Shown here in pieces: positions 26,179 to 34,439 of a DNA stretch of 64,000 nucleotides. A program made the translations under genes and the position numbers. The first letter of the stretch is position 1; the number at the start of each line of letters is the position of its first letter. This DNA comes from Actinocatenispora thailandica (lineage in GTDB: Bacteria > Actinomycetota > Actinomycetes > Mycobacteriales > Micromonosporaceae): assembly GCF_016865425.1 (NCBI RefSeq), contig NZ_AP023355.1, positions 6,694,198-6,758,197 of the forward strand. Direction: 5' to 3'. The notes under the pieces were generated by a model, which worked only from the letters and a program-made list of their open reading frames with translations, was not told where the DNA came from and made no database searches.

Positions 26179-27615
26179 ATGACCGACACCGCATACCTGG
26201 AGGGCCTGCTCGCTCCCGTCCCGGACGAGATCGACGCGGTCGACCTGCCGATCCGCGGCACCCTGCCGCCCGAACTGACCGGCCGGTACTTCCGGAACGG
26301 GCCGAACCCGCTGCCCGGCCAGGACCCCGGCCACTGGTTCGCCGGCGCCGGCATGGTGCACGGCGTCCGGCTACGCGACGGCCGCGCCGAGTGGTACCGC
26401 AACCGCTGGGTGCGCACCGCGAGCCTCGCCGGCCGGCCGTTCGTCTCCGAACGCGGCGTCGATCTCGCCGCGGTACCGGCCAACACCAGCGTCATCCGGC
26501 ACGCCGACAGGATCCTCGCGCTCGTCGAGGCCGGCCTGCCTTACGAGCTGACTCCGGAGCTGGACACGGTCGGGCCGGTGGACTTCGGTGGCCGGCTGAA
26601 GACCGCGTTCACCGCGCACCCCAAGCTCGACCCGGCCACCGGCGACCTGCACGTCTTCGGCTACGGCGCGCTGCCTCCGTACCTGACCTACCACCGGCTC
26701 ACGGCCGCCGGCGAACTGGTCGACACGCGGGTGATCGACGTACCCGGGCCGACGATGCTGCACGACTTCGCGATCACCGAACACCACGCGATCTGGCTCG
26801 ACCTGCCGGTGGTGTTCGACGTGAACCTGCTCGGTCGCGGCATGCCGTACCAGTGGAGCGACGGGTACGGCGCGCGACTCGGCGTGATGCCGCTCGGCGG
26901 CGGGCCGGTGCGCTGGGTCGAGATCGACCCGTGCTACGTCTTCCACGTCGGCAACGCGGCCGAGGACGCCGCCGGCAACGTCGTCCTCGACGCCGTGCGG
27001 TACACGCCGGGGTCGTTCCTGGCCGCGTGGTCCGGTATCGGCGGCGCGACCGCCGGCAGCGAGGCAGCCCATGCCGGCGGCGGGACCGCCCAGCCGGCCG
27101 GCCGCGGATCCGGCCGGGCCGGCGGTGCGGCCGGCCAGGCTCCCGGCGGGGCCGGCCGGGCTCGCGGCGATGCCGGCCGGGCGGCGGGTGGCGTGGTCGC
27201 CAGCGACGCGGCGATCGGAGCCAGCCTGTACCGCTGGGTCATCGATCCGGTCGCCGGCACCGTGTCCGAGCAGCAGCTGGACGACCGCCGGGTCGAGTTC
27301 CCCACCATCAACGACGCGCTCGTCGGCCGGCCGAGCCGGTACCGGTACACGGTCGGCGACACCGAGATCGTCAAGTACGACACGGTGTCCGGTGCCGCCA
27401 TCGCGCTCGACGTGGCCGGGCGGCCGGGCGAGGCGGAGTTCGTCCCCGCCGTGGACGGTGCCGGCGAGGACGAGGGCTGGCTGCTGTCGATCGTCTCCAC
27501 CCCGGGCGGTTCGGAGCTGCGCTGCCTGGACGCGCACGATCTCACCGAGGTCGGCGCGGTGCTGCTGCCCCGCCGGGTACCGGCCGGGTTCCACGGCGCC
27601 TGGCTGCCCGACTGA
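26179..27615 (+). CDS. carotenoid cleavage oxygenase family protein
   Basis: A 478-residue non-heme Fe(II) dioxygenase (RPE65/CCD family) with a seven-bladed propeller. Four iron-binding histidines can be placed: in TAHPKLDP (blade start), MLHDFAIT, YVFHVGNA and the final FHGAWLPD. Early conserved sequence is YFRNGPNPL and WFAGAGMVHG. Such enzymes split carotenoids or stilbenoid lignin fragments. A Gly/Ala/Arg-rich insert of about 55 residues (near 27050-27210) interrupts the propeller and is unlikely to be structural. ATG 26179 has TTGGAGG before it. No carotenoid pathway genes are near. Confidence 0.92.
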   Translation: MTDTAYLEGLLAPVPDEIDAVDLPIRGTLPPELTGRYFRNGPNPLPGQDPGHWFAGAGMVHGVRLRDGRAEWYRNRWVRTASLAGRPFVSERGVDLAAVPANTSVIRHADRILALVEAGLPYELTPELDTVGPVDFGGRLKTAFTAHPKLDPATGDLHVFGYGALPPYLTYHRLTAAGELVDTRVIDVPGPTMLHDFAITEHHAIWLDLPVVFDVNLLGRGMPYQWSDGYGARLGVMPLGGGPVRWVEIDPCYVFHVGNAAEDAAGNVVLDAVRYTPGSFLAAWSGIGGATAGSEAAHAGGGTAQPAGRGSGRAGGAAGQAPGGAGRARGDAGRAAGGVVASDAAIGASLYRWVIDPVAGTVSEQQLDDRRVEFPTINDALVGRPSRYRYTVGDTEIVKYDTVSGAAIALDVAGRPGEAEFVPAVDGAGEDEGWLLSIVSTPGGSELRCLDAHDLTEVGAVLLPRRVPAGFHGAWLPD

Positions 27616-27645
27616 CCCGCACCCGGCACGCCGCCGTACGCACCG

Positions 27646-27843
27646 TTGTCCACAGGCTTGGGTCGACACTCCTCGTTGTCCACAGCCGTGGTCGGTTGAT
27701 CATGGTGTTATCTGGCCTGGATAGCGCTTTCCGTCCGGATAACACCATGATCAACGAGGGCCGAGGATGAGTTGTCCACGGCTATCCACAGGACTGCGCG
27801 ACTGTCCACCGCGTTGTCCACAGGGTTCGATCAGTTATCCACA
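27646..27843 (+). promoter_or_regulatory. cluster of DnaA boxes outside any obvious origin
   Basis: In 198 bp, all in one orientation: TTGTCCACA at 27646, 27676 and 27814; TTATCCACA at 27835; one-mismatch boxes TTGTCCACG at 27772 and CTATCCACA at 27782; and a weaker CTGTCCACC at 27802. TTGTCCACA is the form preferred by actinomycete DnaA and TTATCCACA the general consensus. There is no dnaA/dnaN or AT-rich unwinding region here, so this is not oriC; a DnaA-titrating or replication-timing site is inferred. The last box enters the 3' end of arcA. Confidence 0.75.
27695..27755. repeat. 61-bp palindromic element, perfect 18-bp arms
   Basis: Arms GTTGATCATGGTGTTATC (27695-27712) and GATAACACCATGATCAAC (27738-27755) are exact inverse complements around a 25-bp centre containing TAGCGCTTTCC. 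It sits between the converging carotenoid oxygenase and arcA genes, inside the DnaA-box cluster. Same family as 8194, 32243 and 40722. Confidence 0.9.
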
Positions 27844-29066
27844 GGGTCGCGGTGGATAGGACAGGACATGCATCGGGGGCCACCGCGGCCCGAACCCAGC
27901 TCCGACCCGGCGATCCGGATCACCTCGATACCGGCATCCGCGAGCCGGGCGTTCGTCTCCGTGTTCCGCTCGTACGCGACGCACAGCCGCGGCGCGATCG
28001 CCAGCGTGTTGTTCCCGTCGTCCCACTGCTCGCGCTCCGCGGTCACCGGGTCCAGCCCGGTGTCGATCAGCCGCAGCGTGTCGATGCCCATCGCCTTCGC
28101 CGCCGCCGGCAGGAACGGCTCCGGCCCGGCCACCGCCACCTCGTCCGGCCCGGCCTCGGTCACCGAGTACGCGGCGAGCCGGTCGGCCACGTTCGGGTAC
28201 ATCACGACCGCGTCGACGTCGACCATCGTGCAGACCGTGTCCAGGTGCATCGTCGCCCGGTCCTGCGCGATCGGTACCGCCAGCACGGTGTGCGCGAGGC
28301 CCCGGTCGAAGCAGCGCCGGGCCAGCCGCTCGGCCCCCGCCGGGGTGGTGCGCTCGCCGACCCCGACGGCGATCACGCCCGGCGCGAGCAGCAGCACGTC
28401 ACCGCCCTCGACGTGCTCCAGGTTCGGCTGGTACAGCAGCGGGGTGCCGGCGAAGCGCGGGTGATGCCGGTAGATGGCCCGGGTGATCGTGGTCTCCCGG
28501 GACCGCGCCGGCATGGTCAGGCTGGTGACCGCGACGTGGTCACCGACCCAGGCGCTCGAATCGCGGGTGAACAGCAGGTTCGGCAGCGGGTCGATGACGA
28601 ACTCGTGCCGGTCCATCAGCGCGTACACCAGGCCGCCGCCGGTACGCAGCTCCTCGTGCGCCAGGCCCGCGGTCAGCACCGTGGCCAGCGCCTCCGGCGT
28701 CTGGTCCGCCAGGTAGTCGGCCACCCGGCGGCGCAGCGTGTCGCCGAGCCGCTGATCGGCGAGTACCGCCTCGGTCAGCTCGGCCCGCGCGTCCGGCACC
28801 GCCAGCGTCTCGGCGAGCAGTTCGGCCAGGTAGAGCACCTCGACACCGCGTCCGGTCAGCGCCGCGGCGAACGCGTCGTGCTCGTCCCTGGCCCGCTCCA
28901 CCCACGGGATCCCGTCGAACAGCAGCGAGTCGTTGTTGCGCGGGGTCAGCCGAGCGAGTTCCGGGCCGGGCCGGTGCAGCAGCACCGTACGCAGCCGCCC
29001 CACCTCGGTGTCCACTCGATGCGTGCGGTCGGGCACCGCGCTGTGCCCGGTCGATGGCTTCGTCAC
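27831..29066 (-). CDS. arcA: arginine deiminase
   Basis: A 411-residue enzyme that hydrolyses L-arginine to citrulline and ammonia. All guanidino-modifying motifs are present: [16 protein letters not shown] near residue 40, [30 protein letters not shown] and the catalytic cysteine in [11 protein letters not shown] near residue 402. Length equals that of other arginine deiminases. The start is a GTG at 29066 after GGGGGC. No arcB or arcC lies next to it, so it is not in a standard fermentative arc operon. Its 3' end overlaps the last DnaA box. Confidence 0.96.
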   Translation of the reverse strand: MTKPSTGHSAVPDRTHRVDTEVGRLRTVLLHRPGPELARLTPRNNDSLLFDGIPWVERARDEHDAFAAALTGRGVEVLYLAELLAETLAVPDARAELTEAVLADQRLGDTLRRRVADYLADQTPEALATVLTAGLAHEELRTGGGLVYALMDRHEFVIDPLPNLLFTRDSSAWVGDHVAVTSLTMPARSRETTITRAIYRHHPRFAGTPLLYQPNLEHVEGGDVLLLAPGVIAVGVGERTTPAGAERLARRCFDRGLAHTVLAVPIAQDRATMHLDTVCTMVDVDAVVMYPNVADRLAAYSVTEAGPDEVAVAGPEPFLPAAAKAMGIDTLRLIDTGLDPVTAEREQWDDGNNTLAIAPRLCVAYERNTETNARLADAGIEVIRIAGSELGSGRGGPRCMSCPIHRDPVDN

Positions 29067-29397
29067 GCCCCCGAGCCTAGAGGTCGGTGCGGGAGGACGT
29101 CGGCTGGCCGGCGAGGCCAGCGCGAGGCGGCCAGGCGAAGGTAGGTCCAGGTGTCCGAAGTGACACGACATGCCGCACCGCCGCCAGCGTGGTTGCGGGG
29201 ACGCCCAGCGCCGCCGGTCGATCCGGAACGGACCGGGACGCGGGCGACCGCCGGCCGCCGGGCCGCAGCCCGTACTGCCTGATCGAGGGCAAACGGCTGG
29301 TCTGTCCGGAAACGGACTGCTCGTACCGGCCTGTCGCACCCCTCGCTTACTGTTAGCCGCGACGAGCACACGGTCAGCTCGGCCCTGGGGAGGAACC

Positions 29398-29964
29398 GTG
29401 CATCTCGATCTGCCACTCAGCGAGGGACAGCCCCGCTCCTCGCCGCCTGCGCCCATCTCGCCGCTGCTCGCTGGGCAGGTCCCGGCCACCGCATCCGGCG
29501 GTACGCCGGGCCCGGCCACCGCGCGCGGCCTGGTCGACGCCGGGCTGCCGGTGCCGGGCACGCCGGCACCGGCCGACTCCGACGGCACCGCGCTCCGCGG
29601 GTGGGTCACCGTGGTCGCCGGCGCCACCGATCCGTGCCTGCTGCTGAACGCCGCCGGCCTGGTCACCGCCTGCGCGCCGGCCGCGATCGAGCTGCTCGGG
29701 CTGCCCGAGCCGGCGGCCATGGTCGGCCGCGGACTGCTCGACGGACTACTGCACCCGGTCGACTTCACCGCCGCCGGCGACCGGCTCGCCGACTGGGAGC
29801 TGGCGAAACTGCCGCCGCTCGCCGCGCTCGCCACCGGCGCGCTGTCCCGCGGGCTGCTCCGGCTGCGGCGCCGGAGCGCGGTCCAGACCGTGGACGCGAT
29901 CGCCACCCCGCTGCACCACCACGCCAGCCTGATCGGCTCGCTCACCTTCTTCCACCCGATCTGA
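29398..29964 (+). CDS. PAS-fold domain protein
   Basis: A 188-residue protein with a disordered Pro/Ala-rich first 65 residues and then a PAS-like domain: [53 protein letters not shown] and a closing strand in [21 protein letters not shown]. No output domain follows, so it could be a stand-alone sensor or adaptor. The GTG at 29398 is preceded by GGGGAGG. It is divergent from arcA across 331 bp that include GAGGGCAAACGG followed by a GAAA-looped hairpin (see findings). Confidence 0.75.
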   Translation: MHLDLPLSEGQPRSSPPAPISPLLAGQVPATASGGTPGPATARGLVDAGLPVPGTPAPADSDGTALRGWVTVVAGATDPCLLLNAAGLVTACAPAAIELLGLPEPAAMVGRGLLDGLLHPVDFTAAGDRLADWELAKLPPLAALATGALSRGLLRLRRRSAVQTVDAIATPLHHHASLIGSLTFFHPI

Positions 29965-30152
29965 CCGCCCCGGTCGGATGCCCGATCACGACCTCGAACG
30001 CGAGGATGCCGGCGCCCCGGAGTTTCGGCCGCGCGGGTCTCCGGCGAAGCGCCCGGGCAGCGTCTCGCGAACCCGACGACCACCAGCGGCCCCGCGGCCC
30101 AGCGGCCCAGCGGCTCGGCGGCTCGGCGGCTCGGCGGCTCGGCGGCGGGGCG
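29965..30152. other. gap with GCGGCTCG simple repeat
   Basis: No gene. From about 30098 to 30147 the motif GGCTCGGC or GGCCCAGC is repeated six to seven times in 8-bp steps between the convergent PAS and larC genes. Confidence 0.6.
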
Positions 30153-31361
30153 CTAGCCCGCCGCCGGGTACAGCTCGGCGGCCGCGGCGGTGGCCCGCGC
30201 GAGGACCTGCTTGGCCGGCAGCGACAGGGCGGCCGCCGCGGCGGCGACGTCGGCGTACTCGACCGAGACGTTGACGACGCTGCCGTCGTCGCTCGCCACC
30301 TTGACCCGGATCGGTTGCCCCGCGACGGTCACCGCACGCTCGGTGCGCTCCAGCGGCACCTTCCGTACCGGGTGCGCGCGCAGCCCGATCGAGCTGGTCT
30401 CGGCGAACACGACGGCCCGCAGCGCGGCGGCGTCCGCCGGCCGGCACAGCACCGACAGGGTGTGCGCCGGCCGGCCCTTCTTCATCAGGATCGGGGTCAA
30501 CCAGGCGTCCGCGGCGCCGGCCGCGAGCAGCTTCGCCAGTACCGCCGGCCACAGCCGCGGGTCCAGGTCGTCGACGTTGCACTCCAGTACCAGCGCCTCG
30601 GCGTCAACCGGGTCGGTGCCGCCGGACCGGGCGGCGTCGCCGAGGATCAGGCGCAGCACGTTCGCGGTCTCGGCCGGGTCGCGTCCGCCGGCGCCCACGC
30701 CGGTGTCGGAGACCCGCAGCGGCGGCATCGACCCCCAGCGCGCGACGTGGGTGGCGAGCAGCGCGGCGCCGGTGGGGGTACACGCCTCGTACGGCAGGTC
30801 GCCGCCGGTGACCGGGATGGACGCCGCGCGGACGATGCCGAGTACGGCCGGGCCGGGGATCGGGATCGCGCCGTGCGCGCCGCGGGCCCGCCCGGAGCCG
30901 AGCGCGAGCGGCCCGGCGGACAGCTCGGTCAGGCCGCGGTGCCGACGCAGCCAGTCGATGCCGGCGCAGGTACCGACGATGTCGGCGATTGCGTCCAGCG
31001 CGCCGACCTCGTGGAAGTGCACCTCGTCGGGCGAGGTGCCGTGCACGTCGGCCTCGGCCGCGGCGAGCCGGGCGAACGCGTCCAGCGCGGTGTCGCGGAC
31101 CGCCGGCGGCAGCGCCGCCCCGGTGATGATCTCCCGGACGTCCGACCAGCGCCGGTGGTGGTGGCTCTCGGCCGCCTCGACGTGCACCTTCGTCGCGGCG
31201 ATCGCGTGCCGGCTGGTCGGCTCGGCGGTCAGCCGGATCGGCTCGACCGGCAGCGCGGCCACCACCGACTGCAGGTGGTCCAGCGGCACGCCGGCGTCGA
31301 CCAGGGTACCGAGGAACATGTCGCCGCTGGCACCGTTGGCGCAGTCCAGCCAGCCGATCAT
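30153..31361 (-). CDS. larC: nickel insertion / NPN-cofactor biosynthesis protein LarC
   Basis: A 402-residue protein that uses CTP to insert nickel into pyridinium bis-thiocarboxylate mononucleotide, making the cofactor of lactate racemase and related enzymes. Conserved parts are WLDCANGASGDMFLGTLVDAG at the start, DEVHFHEVGALDAIADIVG near residue 115, EACTPTGAALL and ECNVDDLDPRLWP. In some lactobacilli larC is split and joined by ribosomal frameshifting; here it is one continuous frame. Its ATG overlaps the larB stop by 4 nt (ATGA). The strand and overlap show a larB-larC operon. Confidence 0.95.
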   Translation of the reverse strand: MIGWLDCANGASGDMFLGTLVDAGVPLDHLQSVVAALPVEPIRLTAEPTSRHAIAATKVHVEAAESHHHRRWSDVREIITGAALPPAVRDTALDAFARLAAAEADVHGTSPDEVHFHEVGALDAIADIVGTCAGIDWLRRHRGLTELSAGPLALGSGRARGAHGAIPIPGPAVLGIVRAASIPVTGGDLPYEACTPTGAALLATHVARWGSMPPLRVSDTGVGAGGRDPAETANVLRLILGDAARSGGTDPVDAEALVLECNVDDLDPRLWPAVLAKLLAAGAADAWLTPILMKKGRPAHTLSVLCRPADAAALRAVVFAETSSIGLRAHPVRKVPLERTERAVTVAGQPIRVKVASDDGSVVNVSVEYADVAAAAAALSLPAKQVLARATAAAAELYPAAG

Positions 31362-32185
31362 CGGGGCAGTTCCGTCACCGTACCGAGAGTGTCGCTGTCG
31401 GCGCCGGCGTCGGTCTGCCGGGCGATGCGCGCGCCGTACAGCCCGGCGCCGAAGCCGTTGTCGATGTTGACCACGGCGACGCCCGGCGCGCACGAGTTGA
31501 GCATGGTGAGCAGTGCGGCGAGGCCACCGAACGCGGCGCCGTAGCCGACCGAGGTCGGCACCGCGACGATCGGCACCCCGGTCAGGCCGCCGACGACGGA
31601 CGGCAGCGCACCGTCCATGCCGGCCACCACCACGACCGCGTCGGCCCGGTCCAGCGCCGGCCGGGCAGCCAGGATGCGGTGGATGCCGGCGACACCGACA
31701 TCGGTGATCTGCTCGACCGCGGCGCCGAACACCCGCGCGGTGAAGGTGGCCTCCGCCGCGACCGGCAGGTCGGAGGTACCGGCGCACACCACGGCGACCC
31801 GGCCGCGCGGGATCTCCGGCAGCGGGCCGAGCGCGACGCACCGGCCGGTGGCGTCCTCCAGCAGGTGCCCGTCCGGGCAGGCCGCCCGGACCGCGGCGCG
31901 GGCCGCCTCGTCGGCGCGGGTGACGAGGATCGGCCGGTCCGGGTTGGCCGAGGTGAGGTGCTTGACGATCGCCGCGACCTGCTCGGTCGTCTTGCCCGCC
32001 GCGTACACCACCTCGGGGTCACCGGTGCGCAGTGCACGATGTGTGTCGATTCGGGCGAACCCCAGGTCGGCGTAGCCGCCGCCGTCGCCCAACACGCCGC
32101 TTTCCAGCCGCCGCATCGCCTCGTCGACCCCGGTGGCGCCGTTCGCCACCGCGGCGAGCAACCGCCGTGCCTCGTCCCGATCCAC
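31358..32185 (-). CDS. larB: pyridinium-3,5-biscarboxylic acid mononucleotide synthase LarB
   Basis: A 275-residue protein resembling PurE in its second half. LarB carboxylates and hydrolyses nicotinic acid adenine dinucleotide in the first step of nickel-pincer cofactor synthesis. Seen are FARIDTHRALRTGDPEVVYAAGKT, VVCAGTSDLPVAAEA, DVGVAGIHRIL, VVVVAGMDGALPSVVGGL and VPTSVGYGAAFGGLAALL. The GTG at 32185 gives the normal length. Neither larE (sulfur transfer) nor larA is in the window, so the pathway must be completed elsewhere or serve another enzyme. Confidence 0.95.
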   Translation of the reverse strand: MDRDEARRLLAAVANGATGVDEAMRRLESGVLGDGGGYADLGFARIDTHRALRTGDPEVVYAAGKTTEQVAAIVKHLTSANPDRPILVTRADEAARAAVRAACPDGHLLEDATGRCVALGPLPEIPRGRVAVVCAGTSDLPVAAEATFTARVFGAAVEQITDVGVAGIHRILAARPALDRADAVVVVAGMDGALPSVVGGLTGVPIVAVPTSVGYGAAFGGLAALLTMLNSCAPGVAVVNIDNGFGAGLYGARIARQTDAGADSDTLGTVTELPR

Positions 32186-32242
32186 GTCGCCCACCCTACG
32201 GCGCCGCCCCGGCTGCCCCGCCGCCGCGGCCCGCCCGCCGCG

Positions 32243-32303
32243 GTTGATCATGGCGTTGTCCGTACCGAAAGCGCTTTCAGGGTGAGACAACGCCATGATC
32301 GAC
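32243..32303. repeat. 61-bp palindromic element
   Basis: Arms GTTGATCATGGCGTTGTC (32243-32260) and GACAACGCCATGATCGAC (32286-32303) pair with one mismatch; the centre holds the perfect palindrome GAAAGCGCTTTC (32267-32278). It begins 21 bp after the stop of the DUF2326 gene (minus strand) and precedes larB. Confidence 0.9.
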
Positions 32304-32324
32304 AGGGTCGTGGTGGGTGGGTGG

Positions 32325-33806
32325 TCAGGGGGCGGACAGGACGGCGCACTCGTGGTACGAGAGGGCCGGGTCGTAGCCGCCGATCTCGGCGAGCTTCGGC
32401 TGGTCGAGCACCACGATGTACTGGATGTCCTCGACCGCGCAGGCCCGGGCGGCGAGGTCCAGCGCCGCCGCCGCGTCGGCAACCGGCAGGTCCGCGTACA
32501 GCGCCCGGTCGTGCAGCAGGAAGTCGGGGCCGGTACCGGCCCGGTGCGCGGTGACCGCCATCGCCAGGTCGAAGCAGAACAGCGTCATCGCGGCGACCCC
32601 GGGACCGGGCTCGCCACCGAGCACCGGGTAGAACGCGTACCCGTGGTCGCGTGCCGCCACGGTCAGCGCCGCCGGCCGGGACGGCCCGAACATCTCGTAC
32701 GCGTACCGGGTGAACAGGTTGCTCGCCGCGGTCAGCCGGTCGTGCCGGCCGCGCAGGTCGGACCGGACGCTCTCGCGCAGTTCCAGCGCCTGCCGCTGCA
32801 GCTCGGCGTGCGCGTCCGCGTACCGGGCGACCGCGGCGCGGCGGGCCTTCAGCGCGGCGAGCCGCGCATCCAGGGCGGCGGTGGCGGCGACCGGGTCGGT
32901 GGCCAGCCCGCCGGCGACGGCACGGGTGGAGCGCCAGCTCGCGTCGGCGGCCGCCTCGGCGCGTTCCAGTTCCAGGGTGGCGATCTCGGCGGTGAGGGTG
33001 GCGAGGTCGCGGCTCGCGGTCGCGTCGGACAGCCGCTGCCCGTTCGGCAGGTCGGCGTCGCCGCGCTGGCTGGAGCGCAGGTGCCGGCGGGACGCCTGGA
33101 GCGTCTTGGCCGCCTCGACCAGCGCCGGGTCCAGCCCGAACAGGTGCGCCAGCGGCGGCAGCGACTCCACCGCGGGCTGCTTCGCGTGGTGCCGGATCGG
33201 GTCGTTCAACCCGCCGTGGTCGGCGTCGCGCAGGTAGTACGCCATCAGCGACCGGTACGAGGGTTCGTCGTCGGCACCGGTCAGCCCGAACAGGGTCTGG
33301 CCGAGCCACTGCTGCCACTCCGCGACGGGCAACGCCCACGGCTCGGCGTCGGTACCGCTGGAGTGCACCGACAGCTCGCCCGGGGCGGCGCCGGACCGGG
33401 TCGCGGTCACCGTCTCGCCGGCGCCGACGAACCGCACCGTGGTGGACGACTCGGCGAAGTCCTGCCGGTCGGCGGGACGCACGTTCCCGCTGCCGCCGAG
33501 CGCGAAGTCGAGCGCGGCGGCGAACCGGCTGCGGCCGATGCCGCGCCGGTCGGTGTCCGCCTCGGTCGAGGCGGCGGCCGCGGCACGGTCCCGGGCCCAC
33601 CGCTCGCCGAGTGGGGTGTACCCGACGACGCTGCTCCGGCCGCGACGAGCCGGGATGATGTCTTGCACGGTTTCCGGCGCGACGTGCCGGGGTCCCGGTT
33701 CGGTGGGCTCGGCGGCGTTGGTCGAGTCGAGTACCGCAACGTTGAGACCTGGGGCAAATCGGGCAGCTCGGAATCCGGGGAGATCGCTTGCGAGTTCGCG
33801 TAACAC
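32325..33806 (-). CDS. DUF2326 (RecN/SMC-like ATPase) family protein with altered Walker A
   Basis: A 493-residue protein with the plan of DUF2326 proteins: an ABC-type amino half, a central coiled coil (about residues 225-370, rich in Ala/Glu/Arg) and a DUF2326 carboxy block with MTLFCFDLAMAVTAHR, DFLLHDRALYADL and QYIVVLDQ. Where related proteins have GxGKST, this one reads RRGIGRSRFAAALDFALGG near residue 95, with Arg for the invariant Lys, and about 45 extra residues stand before it. ATP binding may be lost or changed. Codon 2 is TTA. GTG 33806 follows AGGGACC. DUF2326 ATPases occur in some ABC three-component defence systems; no partner is identified here. Confidence 0.78.
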   Translation of the reverse strand: MLRELASDLPGFRAARFAPGLNVAVLDSTNAAEPTEPGPRHVAPETVQDIIPARRGRSSVVGYTPLGERWARDRAAAAASTEADTDRRGIGRSRFAAALDFALGGSGNVRPADRQDFAESSTTVRFVGAGETVTATRSGAAPGELSVHSSGTDAEPWALPVAEWQQWLGQTLFGLTGADDEPSYRSLMAYYLRDADHGGLNDPIRHHAKQPAVESLPPLAHLFGLDPALVEAAKTLQASRRHLRSSQRGDADLPNGQRLSDATASRDLATLTAEIATLELERAEAAADASWRSTRAVAGGLATDPVAATAALDARLAALKARRAAVARYADAHAELQRQALELRESVRSDLRGRHDRLTAASNLFTRYAYEMFGPSRPAALTVAARDHGYAFYPVLGGEPGPGVAAMTLFCFDLAMAVTAHRAGTGPDFLLHDRALYADLPVADAAAALDLAARACAVEDIQYIVVLDQPKLAEIGGYDPALSYHECAVLSAP

Positions 33807-34111
33807 GGTCCCTACTCCGTAGCCCGGGAGATCAAGAACGCTGCACCCGATTCTGCCAGCGCACCATCCGGACCCGTGTCGACGGGGTGCGTCGAGGCGG
33901 GTGCCGACGTTCCGGTGCGGATGCGGCAAACGAGCGCAACTACGCTTAGTATTGCAGCATTCACGATCAGACCATCCGCCCGCCCCGCCCCGTCCGACCG
34001 GAAGTCGTGACGTATCCGCTGGTACCTGATGATGTTCATCGATCTTGCCAGTGTCCGGCCGGTCTCGCCAGTACCGTTTGCAGCAGACGACAGAGAGGCG
34101 ACAGGCCGACA
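33807..34111. other. divergent promoter region, relatively AT-rich
   Basis: A 305-bp gap between the divergent DUF2326 and winged-helix genes. The stretch near 33930-33965 (ACTACGCTTAGTATTGCAGC) and 34005-34045 is less GC-rich than the surroundings and is the likely promoter area. I do not assign -35/-10 boxes. Confidence 0.4.
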
Positions 34112-34426
34112 GTGGGTGACGAACGGGTACGGGGGTCCTTCGTGGACCGCGCGATCGACGCGCTGCACGCGGCGGCGGCGCCGCTGACCACCGGCGAACT
34201 GCTCGCCGCCGCCGGATCCGCCGGCAGCGTGCGCACCGCCGTACAGAAGCTGTCCGCCGACGACCGGCTGATCCGCACCGGGCGCAACCAGTGGGCGCTC
34301 GCCGGCACCGGGCAGACGCCGTACAGCCCGCTCGCCACGAAGTCGACCGCCGCACCCAGGCACCGCCGCCAGCCTCCGGCGCTACCGCCGGCGACCGAGC
34401 TGCTCCGCCCACCGCACACCGACTGA
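34112..34426 (+). CDS. small winged-helix (HARE-HTH-like) protein
   Basis: A 104-residue protein starting at a GTG. Residues 8-65 (FVDRAIDALHAAAAPLTTGE, then SVRTAVQKLSADDRLIRTG and NQWAL) show a winged-helix pattern like that of HARE-HTH and sigma-associated modules. The rest is a basic, Pro-rich tail. It could bind DNA as a small regulator. It is divergent from the DUF2326 gene with a shared promoter region, so the two may be functionally linked, but this is inference. Confidence 0.6.
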   Translation: MGDERVRGSFVDRAIDALHAAAAPLTTGELLAAAGSAGSVRTAVQKLSADDRLIRTGRNQWALAGTGQTPYSPLATKSTAAPRHRRQPPALPPATELLRPPHTD

Positions 34427-34439
34427 CCGGCCCCGGGGG

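Noticed and set aside
27646-27843. Chromosomal origin oriC
   Set aside because: DnaA boxes are present, but dnaA, dnaN and an AT-rich unwinding region are absent and flanking genes are unrelated.
30153-31361. Programmed frameshift in larC
   Set aside because: larC is split in some lactobacilli, but here one uninterrupted frame encodes the full protein.
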